NCBI GenBank assembly: GCA_013397115.1
Contig: VWZW01005522.1
Span: 124,001 to 188,000 of the forward strand
Direction of reading: 5' to 3'
DNA from: Edolisoma coerulescens
Taxonomy: Eukaryota; Chordata; Aves; Passeriformes; Campephagidae
DNA length: 64,000 nt
Shown: positions 59,501 to 64,000 of the stretch, piece by piece
Numbering within the stretch: position 1 is the first letter of the stretch
How the letters are laid out: every line of letters begins with the position of its first letter
Program-made: the position numbers and the translations under genes
Notes under the pieces: generated by a model
What the model was told of the DNA's origin: nothing
Databases searched by the model: none
Seen by the model: the letters and a program-made list of their open reading frames with translations, nothing else

Positions 59501-61112
59501 TAATAACTCTTCCAGGATTTAAATGCAGATGTTTTTCAAGGCTGTTCACTACTTTGGTGGCAAGTATAATGTTCTTGGATATACCTACCGTATACATTTC
59601 TTTTTCTTTATGAGGTGAATCACTGAGCGGGGAACAATTATAGCCTCACTGCTCATATCCCCCTGAGTATTACAGTGGGTTGGTGTTAGTTCACAGTGCT
59701 CTCTGCAAGCTGTCCATACATCAGTTGTTTGAAAGGGATCTCATGAGCTGCTGCATGATGTGGGCAAAAGCTGTGTTTTCTTTCTACCCGTCTTACAAAG
59801 ATGAGGTCACCATACCAGTGCCTGGGCAAGAAGAGTGATACTGAAGCGTTCCATTCTGCTATCAGTTACCACTTCTGGCAGTTTTAGGAAGCCATGTTGG
59901 TGATACTTTTGGCTCCCTCTGCTTCTATTCTATGAATCACAGTACGACAGTACCCCATACAGTGGATCACATATGTTTTTCAGGAGGTGGCATGTGAACC
60001 CGTGGCATGTATCAGTTGCTGACTTAGAAATATTCTTAAAATTCTTACAATTCTTAATGTGAATGAAAGCTTCTTCAAGCAGATCTGGGTGAGGGCTTGC
60101 AGGTGGAAAAGAGGAAGATTTCCCAGTATTGCTTGTCCTTCCCTTTATCTGTGGCAAAGATCTGCCTTCAGGGGCTGATCCAGAGAAGAGAGCGTAAAAA
60201 TGTGTATGTAGAGAGGCTTGTTCAAGGTCTGTCAAGTGCTGGCTTGTGCTCTGCAGCATCCACACATGAATCTCCAAGTATGTGTTGCAGGACAGAGGGC
60301 ATTGCAGTAAAATCTTGTAGTCGGGGACCAGAGACTTGTCCAGGACAAAGGCTGGAAAGGAGACCCTTCACCCCAGTGGTTGCAAACACAGTCTGATGGT
60401 GGTGGTGGGGTAGATACTCAAGATGAAGGGGGAGGTTAAGGAATAACCTGGATATGTCTGAAAAACCTTGCTGTGGTGTTTGGCCCGGTTCTAGATTTCA
60501 TTTCCTTACATGTGAAGACACTCTCAAGGCTTGCGAGCCTTGAGCAAGTTGTGGATAATTACTTCCTGGTGTTGTCCCAACATAATTTACCCAGCAGCAA
60601 AACAGAGGCCCCCAAGTGAGCACAGTCTGACCTGTTCAAGGGTTCATTGCAGTGCTCAGGGCCAGGGCCAGACACACCTGGTGCTCCAGAGGAGAAGGGA
60701 GAATGAGGGAAGAAAATGTTGAGAAGACCAAGGACATATGTAAATAAGAAGGCGAAAGAAAGAAGAAGCAGCTGAAGAGGAGAAAGATCTGAAAAGGTAA
60801 AAATGACAACTAACTAGTAGCATGGCAAAACATGAAATTAAACAGCAGAAAGAGGCACATGAGGCTTGGGCTTGGAAGCATGCCACTGAATCTCATGATT
60901 GTTGAGAGTTCTGTTAGTTTCCTTTTGCGTTAGATAAGGATGGGAAGGATTCTGCCTGGTGCAATGGAGTAAGTGAAGTCAGGCAGGATTGGAAGGCAAG
61001 GGATTGTTCCAGTCTCCTCTCGCCTCCTCTCGGGGGAAATCTTGGAGTGAAATTTCTTATTTTCCATATGAAAGCTTTACCTACAATGGATTTTTTTTTT
61101 TTTTAATTTCAG
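56590..61112. other. Interval without a supported gene
   Basis: Low-complexity T/GTTT runs lie at about 56,849-56,905 and an A run at about 59,279-59,290. A strongly purine-rich stretch covers about 60,685-60,800. Frames of 60-115 codons lack splice support. Confidence 0.4.
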
Positions 61113-61185
61113 CTATGTGTCAAGGAGTGGTGTATCATGTGTCAAGTGAGGAAATTCTGAAATTAATCAGGTCCAATAAAAAAGG
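61113..61185 (+). CDS. Candidate 73-nt exon of an unassigned gene
   Basis: The acceptor is preceded by a run of 14 T residues (TTTTAATTTCAG) and the donor is GG|GTAAGG. The exon needs one base upstream and leaves two bases. It encodes AMCQGVVYHVSSEEILKLIR followed by SNKK, plus the start of a Gly codon. The peptide is protein-like, with a probable amphipathic helix (SSEEILKLIRSNKK). It may belong to the same gene as the exons at 47.75-54.77 kb, but the linking exon is not established. The gene would continue beyond 61,185. Confidence 0.4.
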
Positions 61186-61383
61186 GTAAGGGTAAATACA
61201 TATCTGTTAAACATGTTTTCCCAGAGATGAGACACGGATATATGCCTGTGTCATAAGTTTCTCATGTTGCAAATGTGCACAAAATTACATTCCTGCTTCC
61301 AAATTATCTGAACTTACATTCATACTGTTGCAGTAGTAATGTTTTAATTTACTGTTGCATTATATTCCCAGAGAAAGTAGGAA

Positions 61384-61418
61384 TATTGTTTGCTGAAATC
61401 ATATTTCAGCAAACAATA
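61384..61418. repeat. 16-bp perfect inverted repeat, 3-nt loop
   Basis: TATTGTTTGCTGAAAT and ATTTCAGCAAACAATA are exact reverse complements separated by CAT. It lies about 200 nt beyond the 73-nt exon candidate. Confidence 0.95.
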
Positions 61419-61600
61419 ATGTATAATAGATTGAAGATTATAGGATAGACATGACCTGCCTTGTTCATCTTCAAGACAAAAATTCTGCAGCTGTGTATTG
61501 AGAACATTGATTAATTTGTCTTTATGGCTGTAGAAGTAATTTTGAATGAGTGAGAAGTCTACATGTACCTGAGATCTCTGTACAAGCATTTCTTAGAAGA

Positions 61601-61845
61601 AATCACAGAATCAGAATATTTTGCTTTGGAAGGTACCCACAAAGATAATCTAGTCCAACCCCCCTGCAAAGAGCAGGGACATCTTCAACTGGACCAGGTT
61701 GCTCAGAGCCCAGTCCAACCTGACCTTAAATGTTTCCAGGGACGGGACCTCCACCAGCTCCCTGGGCAACATTTTCCAGTGCCTCATCACCCTCAACATG
61801 AAAGATTTCTTCCTCATATCTAGCGTGAAATGACACCAGTGTTCT
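61601..61845 (-). mobile_element. CR1 LINE 3' end, antisense
   Basis: The + strand reads AATCACAGAATCAGAATATT, AAAGATAATCTAGTCCAACC, TTGCTCAGAGCCCAGTCCAA and CAGGGACGGGACCTCCACCA, ending near ATGACACCAGTGTTCTTGC. This is the last roughly 240 nt of a CR1 element, truncated at its 5' end. Confidence 0.9.
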
Positions 61846-61849
61846 TGCT

Positions 61850-64000
61850 AAAATTTGACGTTTTCAAAAAATGAAAAATGATAGTAAAAATGATGAACTG
61901 TGTAAATATAATGTATAATGTAAATTCAATATGCTAGAGTGCACTTCAGTTTTTTCAGCTAGGAAAGTTAAAAAAAAATAACACCAGAATTTCTAAAATA
62001 TGCTTCTAGTCTTTGAGAAGAATGTTTGTCTGCAAGTCATATTTGGAGTATGTCTTATGTTCAAGATGAGTAATATTGAAAAATGGGGAGGTAGATTCTT
62101 AGTGAAAGAATACAAAAATCAGAATGCTGCTCGGTTCTCCTGTCAATAGCTTCAGTCATCTAGTTGAAACAAGCTTAATGGCACTGGTGTATTTTTCTTA
62201 AATTAGAACATAAGAATAAGCAAGGAAAAATAATTTTCTGTGTCTCCAGGATATTCTGTTCAGTTTGAAAATGACAATAATAAAATGAAAGTGTACATAA
62301 ATACCATTTACATAAAAAAGTCACAGTATTGTCTTTTCTTTAAATGTATGCATTTAAGTGCATTTTGCAGGGAGTAACTCTTACGTTGCTTTTACTGTTT
62401 TAGACTAGCATAGTTATTCAGGCCTATCAGTAATGTCATAAGTTTTGACAATGAACATAACTGTTGTCTTCTAAATTTTGAAGAACTGTCAAATCTCATT
62501 TTTTATTTTAAGAAACTAGGTCTTTATCAGTTAACAGAAAATAGAAAAGACATTAATGTTTTTTGGCTTGATTTCTACCACTCCTACAAGTTATATAGAC
62601 TGAAAAGAAGTATTCTACTGAAGCAGCCCAGTGTGAAATAATATATTTTTAAAAAAGATTTTTCCTCACTCTGTCATGAAGAATGGTAGGGGGAAGGTGT
62701 AAATAAAAAAAGAAAAGAAAAAAAAAGACCAAAACAAGAAACAAAGCCTTGATTGCTTCTCACTCTTGCAGTCATTGTAGAAAGCTGCTATATTAAGAAA
62801 TAGGAAGCTTGACAATGTTGATTAACTCTGTGAGTGCATCTAAACACTGTATAATGTTTACACTACAGAATCACATTAGCAGTTCACTTTCCATACATTT
62901 AACTTTGCTTTCTAGCTAACTAATTATACATATTATTTTGACATCTTCATGAGAAGGGAAATGGAATATATGATGCTTCAAAAACTTTACTATTGAATAG
63001 TTTTGTGCCAAAACAAAAATGCACAACCATTCTTCTGAAAGTAAATTAGATGTAGTGTAACAAGAGAAAAATTCAGATAGGGCAATAATTATGGTCACAT
63101 TTTCAGAGATTTTGTGAATTTTCTGGCCTAGAAAAGACATCGAAATTATAGACTTGGTGGGAGGGAATGGGAGTGGATCCTGCTTTTTGCTTGAACAGCA
63201 AAACAGATTCTGTGAAAACTTTAAATTAAAATGCATCCTATGTGTTTTGGGGATGGGAGACTTAAATGTGAGTGAAGTAGTGGTGTATAGTCTAGTGTAC
63301 TAAAGAAAAGGACACATTTTCATTTCTAAATTGTTTTTGCCCTTCACAATGCTTAGCTAATATGATGGCAATCAGAAAGATGTATTTTTCCTGAAATTTG
63401 TTCACAGTTGCTGCAAAATAAAGCATATATGTTCACCTTTAAGGTTGCTCTCCATGGGCTAAATGAACCCCTTTCCTCACAACATAGTAGGTCATAAAGT
63501 ATTCCTAACAGGATATGTTACATGCTGCTTTTGTTCATCTTTCCATCTCTTCAGATGATATGCAGTAGTTAGCCTAAATTGTCCTTGCTGTTGTTTAAGC
63601 AATCTGTTAAGATTTATATAGCAATTCACCTTAAACTTAATTGTTTCCTTTGTTTAATAACTGAAGACAGATATTTGAAGGGGACTCTCTTCTGTGAGTA
63701 ATGTATACTAGAACAAGATTTTGCTTTGTCATTGTATACATCTGATATTTATTGAGTATTTAATTTCTGTCTTTTTGAAATTTATCCAACACTTCAGAAT
63801 AAATAAAAGCCTTGAGCAGATTAGATTTGATTCTTGCTTCCTCCTCTTGTGTCATAGACTTCATGTTTAAAATTGAGCTTTTATTAGAGATTTTTAAAGG
63901 ATCTAATAGAAACCAAGGCTTTAAACACATTAAATGTCCTTTGACTTCACGTTCCACTTCACCATTTAACTTTGGGGAGAAAAAAAGAAAAAAAACTTTG
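61850..64000. other. AT-rich sequence, nothing recognised
   Basis: No repeat or splice-supported exon was seen up to the end of the window. A 106-codon minus-strand frame at 62,916-63,236 has ordinary composition and no family feature. Confidence 0.45.

Noticed and set aside
60685..60800. Lys/Glu-rich reading before GTAAAA, considered as an exon
   Set aside because: It is explained by a purine-rich low-complexity stretch, with a stop just upstream and no acceptor.
47746..61185. Assignment of the unassigned exons to OTULIN, OTULINL or MUL1, from genes near DNAH5/TRIO or with short similar motifs
   Set aside because: The peptides do not resemble those proteins, and OTULIN/OTULINL lie on the other side of DNAH5 in mammals as I recall.
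1..64000. tRNA, rRNA, CRISPR array, bacterial operon or phage features
   Set aside because: None was seen. Intron-exon structure and the repeat content are those of a bird nuclear genome.

Overview
The window is vertebrate nuclear DNA, almost certainly from a bird and probably a songbird. It is AT-rich, with short exons separated by kilobase introns. It carries at least seven 3'-end fragments of CR1-type LINEs and several LTRs resembling avian ERVL-type elements. There are no operons, ribosome binding sites, CRISPR arrays or other prokaryotic features. Family names come from pattern recognition, because no database could be searched.

Region 1 (1-7,600) is the only gene I can name with confidence. 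It holds the last five coding exons of an axonemal outer-arm dynein heavy chain on the + strand. All splice sites are GT-AG and all phases agree, giving 321 codons to a TAA at 7,265. The ending fits DNAH5 better than its paralogue DNAH8. A GA-rich, LTR-like insertion and a decayed CR1 lie in its introns.

Region 2 (7,600-33,500) has no certain gene. It contains a 232-nt uninterrupted pyrimidine tract, four CR1 fragments (one just upstream, in a DNAH5 intron), a GC-rich block, and a coding-like but frame-broken stretch at about 24.6-28.5 kb.

Region 3 (33,500-43,350) contains a + strand solo LTR, an exon-like segment at 35.2 kb and a good candidate terminal coding exon at 38,912-39,190. It ends with an LTR-inside-LTR composite that spans a 184-base assembly gap.

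Region 4 (43,350-64,000) contains CR1 fragments, one solo LTR with perfect 5-bp target-site duplications, and a phase-compatible set of candidate exons (47.75, 50.73 and 54.63 kb, perhaps 61.11 kb). One of these is a 25-nt micro-exon. I do not recognise the encoded protein.

In mammals, as I recall, the DNA beyond the 3' end of DNAH5 towards CTNND2 is a gene-poor interval. Unassigned + strand exons here are therefore the most interesting content: possibly one or two genes unknown to me, lineage-specific or lost elsewhere, or relics. Nothing else suggests genes acting together.
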